From Oscillibacter valericigenes (GTDB lineage: Bacteria > Bacillota > Clostridia > Oscillospirales > Oscillospiraceae), in the NCBI RefSeq assembly GCF_021531315.1, contig NZ_JAFBIQ010000009.1:1-64000 (forward strand): DNA of 64,000 nucleotides. Direction: 5' to 3'. The notes below the pieces were generated by a model that saw nothing but the letters and a program-made list of their open reading frames with translations, did not search any database and had not been told where the DNA came from. This document shows positions 17,530 to 26,251 of this stretch, in pieces. The translations under genes and the position numbers were made by a program. Positions within the stretch are counted from its first letter, which is position 1. Every line of letters starts with the position of its first letter.

Positions 17530-17915
17530 TTTGACATATAGCCTTGGACATAATACGAGACCATTCTTGTAGACGCTCGCTGAGTTGTGTCTGCATATCC
17601 ATTGGAAAAATAGCATCCATAACAGTTTGGTACTGTTGAAGAGCAGATGTTATTCCAGAAGTATCCATCTTGGAGATGATCTCTTGAGTGCGATATATAG
17701 CGGCCATAGACTGGCTATCAAAAAACTCTGATCACTTTGTTAAGGTCACGGATTGCAGGCAAATCAAACACGGCGATGATTGTTTTTGTCAATGTTGCAT
17801 AATTTGCCTGCATTTCCATTTGGGGACGTGTCAGCAGATTCATCTGTCGTTGAAGTTGATTCAATTTTTCAAACCAGGGAGGAAGTTCATAAAACGCCGC
17901 CATCGTCTTTGTCAT
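17530..17915 (-). pseudogene. Frameshifted hypothetical gene
   Basis: Two adjacent minus-strand frames belong to one protein: residues from 17915 (MTKTMAAFYELPPWFEKLNQL...) end at a TGA just after AGAGTTTTTTGA. Reading one base on from the T6 run at about 17718-17723 continues as DSQSMAAIYRTQEIISKMD toward 17530. A single base slip in the T run would restore about 130 residues. The sequence is helical, glutamine-rich, and of no family I know. Its 3' end runs into the broken ATPase, so it is probably decayed. Confidence 0.6.
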
Positions 17916-18126
17916 ATTTTCAAGTGCTCCTCAGAGTTCGTTTTGCATAATTATACCCCATATATGGCGTTTTTTCAAGGACTTGTGTTGCTATATTGTG
18001 TTGTGATGCACTGAGTATAGAAAGATTGGGGCAGATGGAATTGTCTCTCTATGTTCACTTTCGGTAAAAACAAGATTATAGCATGAAAGAATTAACCGGA
18101 GGTGCAGCTTAAAGTACACCTCCGGT

Positions 18127-18211
18127 TGGTACGGGTAGTGGGACTTGAACCCACACGCCTTGCGGCACAGGAACCTAAATCCTGCGTGTCAACCAATTCC
18201 ACCATACCCGC
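18127..18211 (-). tRNA. tRNA-Leu (anticodon TAG)
   Basis: An 85-nt class II tRNA. The acceptor arms GCGGGTA and TACCCGT pair with a G-U at the first position, the anticodon loop TTTAGGT is closed by CAGGA/TCCTG, the variable arm is long, the T arm reads GTGGGTTCAAGTCCCAC, and CCA is encoded. Confidence 0.93.
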
Positions 18212-18263
18212 ATATTAAGTTTTAAGAGCTTGTACTGGCGATAAACCCTACACTGAGGTGACA

Positions 18264-18304
18264 TCACCTAAATCTCGCATGTCTACCAATTCCATCACAG
18301 GCGC
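18264..18304 (-). pseudogene. 5' half of a second tRNA-Leu (TAG)
   Basis: The minus-strand sequence from 18304 reproduces a leucine tRNA 5' acceptor strand, D arm (ATGGAATTGGTAGACAT) and anticodon loop (ATTTAGGT), closely resembling the intact tRNA 50 nt away. No matching 3' anticodon strand, T arm or 3' acceptor strand follows. It is a tRNA remnant, not a functional gene. Confidence 0.65.
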
Positions 18305-18452
18305 ATGTTCTGTTATTTTTGATGGCACCGGGCGCAGACAGCCGCGCCTTCCTCGCGCCGACACGGCCAAAGGCCCGCATGACCATGCTATTATAGCACA
18401 GGTGAGGAAGCGGGGCAAGCGGAAATTTCGGCAGGCAGCCCATAGAGTGAAA

Positions 18453-18484
18453 ATGGAGAAGTCTCATTTCCGAGACTTCTCCAT
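18453..18484 (-). terminator. Terminator overlapping the stop codon of the 42-aa gene
   Basis: A 13-bp perfect stem, ATGGAGAAGTCTC/GAGACTTCTCCAT with a 6-nt loop, then TTTTC in the minus direction. The left arm codes for the last residues of the small protein and the stop lies in the loop/right arm. Confidence 0.8.
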
Positions 18485-18592
18485 CGCTTCTTTCAGCTTG
18501 TTGTCGATGGCCCGCAGCCCCTTCCAGCACACCGCCGAAACGACGGCGAGCAGGATCATGGCGAGCGGAAACTGACGGTTTTCCTTTTTCAT
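18464..18592 (-). CDS. 42-aa single-pass membrane protein downstream of htrA
   Basis: A small protein with a charged N-terminus (MKKENRQ), a hydrophobic segment at about residues 8-24 (FPLAMILLAVVSAVCWK), and a helical charged tail (IDNKLKEAMEKSRK). It starts 8 nt after the HtrA stop codon, with a GAGG-type ribosome binding site overlapping the end of htrA, so translation is probably coupled. A terminator overlaps its stop codon, marking it as the last gene of the unit. The family is not recognised; a modulator of the protease is possible. Confidence 0.6.
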   Translation of the reverse strand: MKKENRQFPLAMILLAVVSAVCWKGLRAIDNKLKEAMEKSRK

Positions 18593-18599
18593 GCCTGCC

Positions 18600-19928
18600 T
18601 CATTTCTTTGCTTCGAGTGTGACGGTGATCTCCAGATACTCCCCGCCGCGGAAGACCTTGAGAAGCATTTCCTCTCCCGCGATATGACGGTGGCGCATCC
18701 GCAGCAGATCGCTCGAGGTCTCCGTACGCACGCCGTCTGCCTCATAGATCAGATCGTCCACCTCCAGCCCCGCCTTGTCACCGGCATGGCCGAGGTCGAT
18801 GCTGTAAACGCGCAGCGCCTGTCGGCCGTCGGGGAGATACGCGGGCGTGCGGTCGACCGAGATGCCGAGCATCGGCTCGCCCTGCACCTCGCCGCAGCGG
18901 AGGATGTCGTTGATCACATAGGCGCTCGACGAGATGGGGATGGCAAAGCCGAGCCCCTCCACGCTTGCGGTGGAGTAGACGCTTCTGCCCATCTTCATCA
19001 CATTGATGCCGATGACCTGTCCGTACTGATTGATGAGTGGGCCACCGGAGTTGCCGTTGTTGAGCGCGGCGTTGGTCTGGATGAGCGTCATCATCACGCC
19101 CTCCATCTCGACGTCGCGGTTGATGGCGGAGATGATGCCGTCGGTCAGTGTACCACGCAGCTCTACCCCAAGGGGATTGCCGATGGCGTACACCGGATCG
19201 CCGACGCTCAGTGCATCGGAATCGCCGAACTCCGCGGCGGGAAGGCCCTTTGCCGCGAGGCCCTTGGTATCCTGTGCCTTGATGACGGCGAGATCCTGCT
19301 CCATATCATAGCCGACGAGGGCGGCGTCATAGATCGCGCCATCCGCGAGGACGATGCAGCAGTCCGTGCCGCCGGCGACGACGTGCGCGTTGGTGATGAC
19401 GTAGCCGTCGGAGGTCATGATAACGCCCGTGCCGATGGAGGCGCCGCGCTGAAGCTCCGTGACCACCGTGACGGTCGAGGGGTTGACCTTGCGGTAGATG
19501 TCCTGAACGCTCAGCGTGTCGCCATGGCCGTCCTCATAGACGAGGCGCACACCGTCGGCCGCCGATACGACCGGCAGCTCCGGCGCGGCGCTTTCCTCAG
19601 AAGCGTCATAGTAATAGTAATAGCCGTAGTCATTATCGTAGGGATCGTCGTAGAAGCCATCCGGCAGCAGACCGAGCCACCACAGGACAACGAGTCCCGT
19701 GAAGAGCACAAGGAGCGAGGCGAGGCAGAGCAGGAGGACCTTCAGCGCTTTGCGCCATCTGCGCCGCGGCTTGGCGGGTGTCTGCGCGGGCGGCTCCACC
19801 CTCTTTCCGGGCAGAGGACAGGGCTGCACATAGTAGGCGACATAGGGCTTCGGCTCGGCGACATACTCCAGCACGACCTCATCCGGTTCGTGCTGTGTGA
19901 TGAAGTTGTCCGGTCGGTTCTGATCCAT
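18600..19928 (-). CDS. HtrA/DegP-like membrane-anchored serine protease
   Basis: A 442-aa protein: a proline-rich cytoplasmic N-terminus, one membrane segment (about 61-88), a tyrosine/aspartate-rich linker (YDDPYDNDYGYYYYYD, 93-108), a trypsin-like domain with catalytic H182 (TNAHVV), D212 (MEQDLAVI) and S294 (GNSGGPL), and a C-terminal PDZ domain starting near residue 345. HtrA proteins degrade or refold misfolded envelope proteins. The gene lies directly downstream of a two-component system, which fits envelope-stress control. Confidence 0.93.
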   Translation of the reverse strand: MDQNRPDNFITQHEPDEVVLEYVAEPKPYVAYYVQPCPLPGKRVEPPAQTPAKPRRRWRKALKVLLLCLASLLVLFTGLVVLWWLGLLPDGFYDDPYDNDYGYYYYYDASEESAAPELPVVSAADGVRLVYEDGHGDTLSVQDIYRKVNPSTVTVVTELQRGASIGTGVIMTSDGYVITNAHVVAGGTDCCIVLADGAIYDAALVGYDMEQDLAVIKAQDTKGLAAKGLPAAEFGDSDALSVGDPVYAIGNPLGVELRGTLTDGIISAINRDVEMEGVMMTLIQTNAALNNGNSGGPLINQYGQVIGINVMKMGRSVYSTASVEGLGFAIPISSSAYVINDILRCGEVQGEPMLGISVDRTPAYLPDGRQALRVYSIDLGHAGDKAGLEVDDLIYEADGVRTETSSDLLRMRHRHIAGEEMLLKVFRGGEYLEITVTLEAKK

Positions 19929-19943
19929 GAAAAAACTCCTGTA

Positions 19944-21395
19944 TCACGGCTGGGGGACGATGGTATTCGCGAGCGAGAGCGTGAAGGCAAAGGTCGTGAT
20001 GCCGTTCTCGCTCGTCACGGCGATGTGCTCGTGGTGCTGTTCCAAAATGGTTTTGACAATGTAGAGCCCGAGGCCCACGCCGTCCTTATCCTCGCTGCGG
20101 GACTTGTCGCTCTTGTGGAAGCGCTCAAAGAGCAGGGGGATCTCCTCGGCTGGGATGGTGTCGCCCTCGTTGCGCACGGAGACGACGGCTCTGCCGTTCG
20201 TCACCGCGAGACCGAGATAGAGCGTCGAGCCCTCGCGGGCAAACTTCGTCGCATTCTCCAGCAGGTTGTAGATGACCTGCGTGATGAGGTCGTTGTCGCC
20301 GAGCACAGTGACGGGCTCGTCGGGAATATCGGCCTCGACATCCAGTCCGCGGTCGGTGATCTTCTTTTCCATCGAGATGAGCACCCGACGCATACTCTCG
20401 CACACGTCGAAGGGCGCCTTGCTGCGCATCAGGTCGCGCGATTGGAGCTGCGAGACCTCAAGCATCCGGCGCACGAGGCGGCTGAGCCGCCGGCTCTCGT
20501 CAGAGATGATGCGCAGGTATTCCTTTTCCTTTTTGGGCGGGATCGTCCCGTCCAGAATGCCGTCGGTGTAGCCGGCGATGCTCGTCATCGGCGTTTTCAG
20601 CTCGTGCGAGATGTTGGCGATGAACTCGCGCCGCTGACGCTCGGTCTCCTGCAAGGAATCCGCCATCGCGTTGAAGGCACTCGCCAGCTCACCGATCTCA
20701 CCCGCGCCGTAGTCGTGCATGCGGGTGTCGAAATTTCCCTCGGCAAAGCTGCGCGTGGCTGCGGCCATCTCGTGAATGGGACGTGATTGGCGCATACTCA
20801 CCCACGCCGAGGCGACGAAGGAGAGCAGCAGCACGATGACGCTCGTCATCAGGAACATGGCAAAAAAGGCCCGCCACATCGTCGTCAGCCGGCCCGTTTC
20901 GGTCACGGCGAACACCGCGCCGACCGTCCATATCTCAGACTCGATGGGAACGCCGACGACAAAGCGCTTGTCCTCGTAGATCCCGCCGAGCGAGGTGCGG
21001 GCGCTGTATTGCGCGTCGGAGAGCAGCGTGCCCATCGTATCCGAGGGCACGGTCAGCACGCGGTCGACGAGGCTCTCGTCCGTTGTCAGCAGGACGTTTC
21101 CCTCGATGCTGCACACCAAGAACTCCACATCGGTCATCGACGCGGCCACGCCCGCCATCTCGCGCATATCGCGCACATCGCCGCTGGCGGCATAGGAGGC
21201 GACAAGGCGCGCCACCACGCCCGCCTTCTGCGACATCTCGTCGCTGCGCTCTTCAAGCGCGTAGGCATAGCTGAGCGCGAAGAACGACGCGCCGAGCAGC
21301 ACGAGCGTCAGCATGACGATGCCCGCCGTCAGCGCGAAATTCTGCCAGTAGATCGTCCGAAACTTCTGTGGGAGCGCCCATTTTTTGTTCTTCAC
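19944..21395 (-). CDS. Sensor histidine kinase with HAMP domain
   Basis: A 483-aa kinase. Membrane segments at about 21-44 and 177-199 enclose a 130-residue extracellular sensor; a HAMP linker follows (RPIHEMAAATRSFAEGNFDTRM). Phosphoacceptor H264 is in ISHELKTPM; the HATPase motifs LLENATKFA and GVGLGLYIV are intact. It overlaps the response regulator gene by 4 nt and sits 15 nt before htrA, so a VicK/CssS-like envelope-sensing role is plausible, though the signal is unknown. Confidence 0.92.
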   Translation of the reverse strand: MKNKKWALPQKFRTIYWQNFALTAGIVMLTLVLLGASFFALSYAYALEERSDEMSQKAGVVARLVASYAASGDVRDMREMAGVAASMTDVEFLVCSIEGNVLLTTDESLVDRVLTVPSDTMGTLLSDAQYSARTSLGGIYEDKRFVVGVPIESEIWTVGAVFAVTETGRLTTMWRAFFAMFLMTSVIVLLLSFVASAWVSMRQSRPIHEMAAATRSFAEGNFDTRMHDYGAGEIGELASAFNAMADSLQETERQRREFIANISHELKTPMTSIAGYTDGILDGTIPPKKEKEYLRIISDESRRLSRLVRRMLEVSQLQSRDLMRSKAPFDVCESMRRVLISMEKKITDRGLDVEADIPDEPVTVLGDNDLITQVIYNLLENATKFAREGSTLYLGLAVTNGRAVVSVRNEGDTIPAEEIPLLFERFHKSDKSRSEDKDGVGLGLYIVKTILEQHHEHIAVTSENGITTFAFTLSLANTIVPQP

Positions 21396-22078
21396 GGCTT
21401 TTTCACTTCAAACTTGTAGCCCACGCCCCATACGGTCTTGAGCTCCCATTGGTCGGAGACGTTCTCCACCTTCTCGCGCAGGCGCTTGATGTGTACGTCC
21501 ACGGTGCGGCTGTCGCCGAAGTAGTCGAAGCCCCACACCTCGTCGAGCAGCTGGTTGCGCGTGTAGACGCGGTTGGGCGTCGCGGCAAGGTGATAGAGCA
21601 GCTCCAGCTCCTTAGGCGGCGTGTCGATCTTTTTGCCGTTCACGATCAGCTCGTAGGAGTCGAGGTCGATGATGAGCTTATCGAATACCAGCCGTTTTTT
21701 TGTGTCCTCGGGGATCTCCGTGCGGCGGAGCACGGCGTTGATGCGCGCGATGAGCTCCTTCATCTCGAAGGGCTTGACGAGATAGTCGTCCGCGCCCATC
21801 TCAAGGCCGTGGATGCGGTCGTTGACCTCACCCTTGGCAGTGAGCATGATGATGGGGCACTTCGAGCTCTCGCGGATCTTGGCACACACGCCCCAGCCGT
21901 CGAGCACAGGCAGCATCACATCGAGCAGCACGAGATCGGGCTCCCTGGCCTTGAATTCCTCCACAGCTCTGCCGCCATCGGCGGCGAGGCGGACCTCAAA
22001 GCCCTCCTTCTCAAGATACATCCTGATAAGGTCGGAAATGTTGTTGTCGTCTTCTACCACAAGGATATTGCGCGCCAT
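21392..22078 (-). CDS. OmpR/PhoB-family response regulator
   Basis: A 228-aa regulator. The receiver has acidic residues E9-D10-D11, phosphoacceptor D53 (LVLLDVMLP) and YLVKPF; the winged-helix output domain ends GVGYKFEVKKP. It is the first gene of the minus-strand unit regulator-kinase-htrA-42-aa protein. Its resemblance to VicR/PhoB-type regulators is strong, but no binding site was identified. Confidence 0.92.
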   Translation of the reverse strand: MARNILVVEDDNNISDLIRMYLEKEGFEVRLAADGGRAVEEFKAREPDLVLLDVMLPVLDGWGVCAKIRESSKCPIIMLTAKGEVNDRIHGLEMGADDYLVKPFEMKELIARINAVLRRTEIPEDTKKRLVFDKLIIDLDSYELIVNGKKIDTPPKELELLYHLAATPNRVYTRNQLLDEVWGFDYFGDSRTVDVHIKRLREKVENVSDQWELKTVWGVGYKFEVKKP

Positions 22079-22171
22079 GGCAGTTTCCTCCGTTTGTGTA
22101 TGATCGGTCAGTTTTTCTTATTATAATCGTTTTTTGGGCTTATTCCTAAACTTTTTGTAAAGCTTGCGCCG

Positions 22172-23296
22172 CTACGCCGTCACCTCATTGAGCGCCGAGA
22201 TGGTGCAGCTCTCCGAACGCAGGCGGCTGAGCGCCGCAGTGAGTGCGGCAGGGATCGCGCTCTCCGCGCCGAGGTAGAGCCGCACGCTTGCCGAGCGGCC
22301 GCCCCATTTGAGCGCCGTATCCGCCCAGTGAGAGCCGCTGCGCGTGAAGTCGGAGGCGTTCACCGTGATGGGGCAGTAGCCCGCGTCGGCGACCGCCGCG
22401 CGCAGCGCCCTGTCCGCGTTTTCCAGATAGACGAGCCGTGTGCGCAGGCTCGCGGCGCGCCAAAGTGCGTCGTTGCCCCGCTCGATCTGCGCGATGGCCT
22501 CCGCCGAGGTTTCCGCGCTCACGCGCAGCGCGACCGCGTTGCCTGTTCCTGCGGCGCGGCGCACACCGTCGCCCATGTCTGCGAGCTGTTCCGGCGTGAG
22601 CAGCAGCGTAGCGTGGCTGCGATTGCCCTCCAGCGTCGAAAGCATCTGCGTGAGCGCCGTTTCGTCCGCAGCGGGCAGCAGCAGATAGACCGTCAGATCG
22701 TCGCGGTGCGCGGGTGTCTCGGATTGGATCGGCGTTTCCTGTGTTGCAGAGGCCGCGGTATGCGCGCGCTCATACTGTGCGTAGCGCCTTTGGATGGGGT
22801 CGGTCGCCGCATCGAGGAAGGCTTCATCCGAAAGCACGGCATTGTCATTTCGGATGCGCAGCAGGTAGCCGTAGGTGATCCTGGTGCTGGAATATTTGAG
22901 GTCAAACATCTTCGTCAGCGCACTGATGGGAAAGAACACCATGCCATTGCGCAGAATGGGCGTGCCGGCGTAACGCTCGCCGGTGCGATTGTTCTCCATC
23001 GAACCGATGGTCAGGTCGCAGTAGAGCACGCGCTGACCCTTATAGAGAATGGCGACGGATTTCTCCTGATTGTAGGAATAGCGGATGCCGAGGTCGTCCG
23101 GCGCATCCATCGTCGCGCCGGCGACATAAAGGATGCCGTACTGCCAGAAGGGCATCGTGTCGTCGCTGAGGTCGCACATACGGTCGTTCACGGCGGTGAA
23201 GTACAGCGTGGGTGCGGCAAGCGCGCGCGGCGGCAGAAGCGTGCAGAGCAGCAGCACACCGAGCAGCAGCGACATCAGTCTTCTTTTCCGCGTCAT
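22172..23296 (-). CDS. Secreted stalk-domain protein with a degenerate deacetylase-like fold
   Basis: A 374-aa secreted protein. The start at 23296 is chosen for GGGAGGTGCGG just upstream. A signal peptide (LLLGVLLLCTLLPPRALA) is followed by a region resembling the copper amine oxidase N-terminal/stalk domain (GILYVAGATMDAPDDLG; LRNGMVFFPISAL). The C-terminal 170 residues have strand-helix alternation like a NodB deacetylase (VYLLLPAADETALTQML; ALRAAVADAGYCPITVNASDF), but the metal-binding HxxxH motif is absent, so it is probably not an active enzyme. Both assignments are moderate. Confidence 0.6.
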   Translation of the reverse strand: MTRKRRLMSLLLGVLLLCTLLPPRALAAPTLYFTAVNDRMCDLSDDTMPFWQYGILYVAGATMDAPDDLGIRYSYNQEKSVAILYKGQRVLYCDLTIGSMENNRTGERYAGTPILRNGMVFFPISALTKMFDLKYSSTRITYGYLLRIRNDNAVLSDEAFLDAATDPIQRRYAQYERAHTAASATQETPIQSETPAHRDDLTVYLLLPAADETALTQMLSTLEGNRSHATLLLTPEQLADMGDGVRRAAGTGNAVALRVSAETSAEAIAQIERGNDALWRAASLRTRLVYLENADRALRAAVADAGYCPITVNASDFTRSGSHWADTALKWGGRSASVRLYLGAESAIPAALTAALSRLRSESCTISALNEVTA

Positions 23297-23371
23297 ATTC
23301 CGCACCTCCCGTCGTTCGGTTTTTTCCTTATCACAGTATAGCAAATTCCGCGTTTTTTTGCAATCCCCTTG

Positions 23372-24373
23372 TCAGCCCTGCCACTGCACGACCTGCGCGC
23401 CGGTGAAGTAGTGCTCCAGGATCTCCTCGCAGGAGCAGCCCTCCTTTGCCATCGCGTTCGCGCCGTACTGGCTCATACCGACGCCGTGACCGTAACCCGT
23501 AACATGGAAGGTCAGACTGCCGCTGTCGGCCTCAACGGTGAAGGACGGCGAGCGCAGGCCGAGGATGGTGCGCAGCTCGTTGCCGCGCACGCTGACGCCG
23601 CCGACGCGCAGCGTGGAGACAAAGCCTGCGTCGTTGCGCTCGACATCTGTGAGAAAGCCGCTTGCGTCCCCGCTGAGCTTTGCGGCGGGATAGACGGCGC
23701 AAAAGCGGTCGCGGAACTCCTGCGCGGTGAAGGTCACAACGGAGTAGTAGTTGGGGACAAGACTGTCGTCCTCGGGGCTTTCGACGCTTTGGAGATACGG
23801 AAGGTCCGTCTGCCAGACCTCGCCCGCTCCCTGCGTGTGTCCCGCGGCAGAGGAGAAAAAGACTGCCAGCACCGGCGTCCCGTCGTAAACGATCACCTCG
23901 CCGTCCGTTTCCGCCACGGCGCGCGCGAGCTTTTGCTCATACCGGCGCGCGCCCGGTCCCCAGCCGACCGCCGCCTCCGCGGCGGTCTCGTAGGCCTTGC
24001 AGCAGGTGATGTCGTCGCAGGCGTCCGCGTCGGGATGACGCGCGATCGGCCCCTGCGCCATCTTGTAGAGCGTGTAGGTCCGCGCGGCGATTGCCTGTGC
24101 CTTGAGCGCCTCCGGCTCGAAGGAGGCGGGCATCTCGGCGCGCAGAACGCCGAGCAGGTATTCGTCCATCGGCATCTCCTCGACGCTGCCGCCGTGCAGC
24201 ACGCGCAGCGTGCGCGTGCTGTCGGGCACCGCGGCGTCGGGCCGCTGCGAGCCGTTCGAGGCCGCGCCGTGGGGCGAGACCGTATCGCCTCCCTGCCGCG
24301 CGGGCGCAAAGCCCCACGCGAAAAGAAAGAGAACAGCGATCAGCACCATGCTGATGCGCAAGGCGTTTTTCAT
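23372..24373 (-). CDS. spoIID: SpoIID/LytB-type lytic transglycosylase
   Basis: A 333-aa protein with an N-terminal membrane anchor (about 8-22) and the SpoIID domain: MPMDEYLLGVLRAEMP contains the expected catalytic glutamate, followed by EALKAQAIAARTYTLYKM, VFFSSAAGHTQ and the terminal HGVGMSQYGANAMAKEG. SpoIID cleaves glycan strands during engulfment of the forespore. It indicates a spore-forming lineage together with the bofA gene nearby. Its identity as the sporulation paralog, not a general SpoIID/LytB homolog, is likely but not certain. Confidence 0.85.
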   Translation of the reverse strand: MKNALRISMVLIAVLFLFAWGFAPARQGGDTVSPHGAASNGSQRPDAAVPDSTRTLRVLHGGSVEEMPMDEYLLGVLRAEMPASFEPEALKAQAIAARTYTLYKMAQGPIARHPDADACDDITCCKAYETAAEAAVGWGPGARRYEQKLARAVAETDGEVIVYDGTPVLAVFFSSAAGHTQGAGEVWQTDLPYLQSVESPEDDSLVPNYYSVVTFTAQEFRDRFCAVYPAAKLSGDASGFLTDVERNDAGFVSTLRVGGVSVRGNELRTILGLRSPSFTVEADSGSLTFHVTGYGHGVGMSQYGANAMAKEGCSCEEILEHYFTGAQVVQWQG

Positions 24374-24523
24374 TTTGTCATTCCTCCCTTGCAGGATCGT
24401 TCCCCCTTACTATATGAAGGGCTGTCCCAAAGATGCACGGCGGCGCAAAATGCGTGGACAAATCGCCTTGCCCGTGCTACAATGGCGGCAACAGATCATT
24501 TTTCTCACGAAAGGATGCCCCTT

Positions 24524-25264
24524 ATGAAGACCTCCGACCGTCTTGCAACGCTGCTTTTTCTTCTTGCCGCGCCCGCCGCGCGCTTTCTTGAGCTGGAAAA
24601 AAATCTGGATGCCGACGGCCTGCCGACCGGCGGCCCTCCGTACCTGCCCGCCGTGCTGCTTACGGCGGCAGCCGTGTTTTTGCTTTTATCGCGCGCGCTG
24701 CCCGCGCGGGACGCCGTGACGGCTGATTTCGGCCGCATCTTCCGCTTTGACGACCAGTTCATGCTGACCGCCGCGGTCGCGGGCGGTCTTCTGCTGCCTG
24801 TCTCCGCTGCGCTGCGGCTCGTGAGCGGGGGCGCATCAGGGCTGAATTTAATATTGTCTGTGTTTCTCGCCTGCTCCGGTGCAGCAATGCTCTATGCGCT
24901 CGTCGCGCAGCGGCGCAGCGGCGCGTTCGCGCCGGTCGCGCTGCTGGTGCCGACCTGCTATCTCGTGGTGCAGCTCATCGTCACTTACCGCGCCAACGCG
25001 CGCGAGAGTGTGCTCACGCACTTCTATCCTGAGCTGCTGCTGCTTGCCGCACTCTGCCTTGCGTCCCTCTACCTTGCGGCCTTCGCCTACCGCTGCGGCG
25101 CTCCGCGCAGCTTTGCCACCGCTGCGCACATGGCGGTCACGCTCGCGGCGGCCTGCTGTGTGGACATGATGCTCGCGCGCCGCTATGACGGCCTTGCCGC
25201 CTGCGTCGGTGCGGCCTTGCTGCTCCTTGCCTACCGAAAGGCGGCGGGCGACTTCGAGGGCTGA
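24524..25264 (+). CDS. Seven-helix membrane protein of unknown function
   Basis: A 246-aa integral membrane protein with about seven hydrophobic helices (for example 43-60, 79-96, 107-124, 135-149, 163-181). The start at 24524 follows AAGGATG by 7 nt; an upstream ATG at 24515 is possible. A strong terminator lies 26 nt after the stop and the gene stands alone. I do not recognise a family; no transport or enzyme motif is visible. Confidence 0.65.
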   Translation: MKTSDRLATLLFLLAAPAARFLELEKNLDADGLPTGGPPYLPAVLLTAAAVFLLLSRALPARDAVTADFGRIFRFDDQFMLTAAVAGGLLLPVSAALRLVSGGASGLNLILSVFLACSGAAMLYALVAQRRSGAFAPVALLVPTCYLVVQLIVTYRANARESVLTHFYPELLLLAALCLASLYLAAFAYRCGAPRSFATAAHMAVTLAAACCVDMMLARRYDGLAACVGAALLLLAYRKAAGDFEG

Positions 25265-25290
25265 GACAAAGGATACGAAAACGGAAAAAA

Positions 25291-25314
25291 CGGCTGCTCT
25301 CGCAGCCGTTTTTT
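25291..25314 (+). terminator. Rho-independent terminator
   Basis: CGGCTGC-TCTC-GCAGCCG followed by TTTTTT. Confidence 0.9.
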
Positions 25315-25416
25315 CCTATTGATTGGAAGATTGGATGAAAAGAAGCTATTGTCTCTTGCAAGTATTAAGATAACGGCCGAGTTTTAATAAAGTTCGCGAC
25401 AGTTGTTAAAAAAGTA

Positions 25417-25908
25417 TTAAATCTTCAAATCCTCCCCCGTCGCCCCGATTTCCTGCTTTTCCGCGCGAAGACCGCGGAAAAAGTCCTCCAGCACAGCGCG
25501 GCATTCGTCTGCGAGGACCCCGCCGACGAGCGCGGGGGTGTTGGCAAAGGGCTCCATGTAGAGATTCAGCACACCGCCGCAGGAACCCATCGCGCGGTCG
25601 CGCGCGCCGTAGTACACGCGCGGGATGCGGGCGTTGAGGATCGCGCCCGCGCACATCGGGCAGGGCTCAAGGGTGACATAGAGCGTGCAGTCGTCCAGCC
25701 GCCACGAGCCGACGGCGGCGTTCGCCATCTCGATTGCCTCCATTTCAGCGTGGGAGGCGGTGGACTGCTTCTCCTCACGGCGGTTGCGTCCGCAGCCGAC
25801 GATCTCGCCGCCGCGCACGATCACGCAGCCGACCGGCACCTCGCCCGCCGCCGCGGCCTCGCGCGCGAGTGCGAGCGCCTGCGCCATATAGCGTTCCTGT
25901 TCGCTCAT
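25417..25908 (-). CDS. tadA: tRNA(adenine-34) deaminase TadA
   Basis: A 163-aa cytidine-deaminase-fold enzyme that converts A34 of tRNA-Arg to inosine. Zinc and catalytic residues are in HAEMEAI and PCPMCAGA; TLYVTLEPCPMC is diagnostic. The start at 25908 (MSEQERYM) is supported by GGGAGAG 8 nt upstream. In Bacillus tadA sits before dnaX-recR-yaaL-bofA; here it is divergent and immediately next to yaaL-bofA, with dnaX and recR missing from the set. Confidence 0.93.
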   Translation of the reverse strand: MSEQERYMAQALALAREAAAAGEVPVGCVIVRGGEIVGCGRNRREEKQSTASHAEMEAIEMANAAVGSWRLDDCTLYVTLEPCPMCAGAILNARIPRVYYGARDRAMGSCGGVLNLYMEPFANTPALVGGVLADECRAVLEDFFRGLRAEKQEIGATGEDLKI

Positions 25909-25984
25909 GCGTTTTCTCTCCCGTGGTTTAAGTTTTGGCATAATCGTCCATACTCTCCGTAAACTGTTAGGGGAGTTGAAAAAT

Positions 25985-26251
25985 ATGCGTAAGATCAATC
26001 TGTTGCAGCAGCCGGTCGCAAGCGACCCGAAGCTGCAGGAGCTTTTCACCGAGCTGAGCGACACGCGCTTCGCGCTCGCACAGGCCTATACCCGCTTTGA
26101 CAACACCACCGAGCCTGAGCTGGTGGACGCCTGCATCTTTGAACTCAACGCGCTCCAGTCACGCTACAACTATCTGCTGCGGCTCGTCAAGGAGCGCGGC
26201 GGCATCGCCGCGGCCAAGATCTACTCGGAGGGGGCGACGGTATGGGTCTGA
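25985..26251 (+). CDS. YaaL/DUF2508 family protein
   Basis: An 88-aa helical protein with the pattern LSDTRFALAQAYTRFDNTTEPELVDACIFELNALQSRYNYLLR typical of DUF2508 (YaaL). The start at 25985 follows GGGGAG. It overlaps bofA by 10 nt. The function of the family is unknown; it is nearly always next to bofA in spore formers. Confidence 0.85.
   Translation: MRKINLLQQPVASDPKLQELFTELSDTRFALAQAYTRFDNTTEPELVDACIFELNALQSRYNYLLRLVKERGGIAAAKIYSEGATVWV

Noticed and set aside
18591-20786. 731-codon plus-strand open frame opposite htrA and the kinase
   Set aside because: It has no start signal, is rich in arginine, histidine and alanine, and lies antisense to two clearly conserved genes; it is a shadow of high-GC coding sequence.
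23369-24523. Long plus-strand extension upstream of the membrane gene at 24524
   Set aside because: The extension is antisense to spoIID; the real gene starts at 24524 behind a ribosome binding site.
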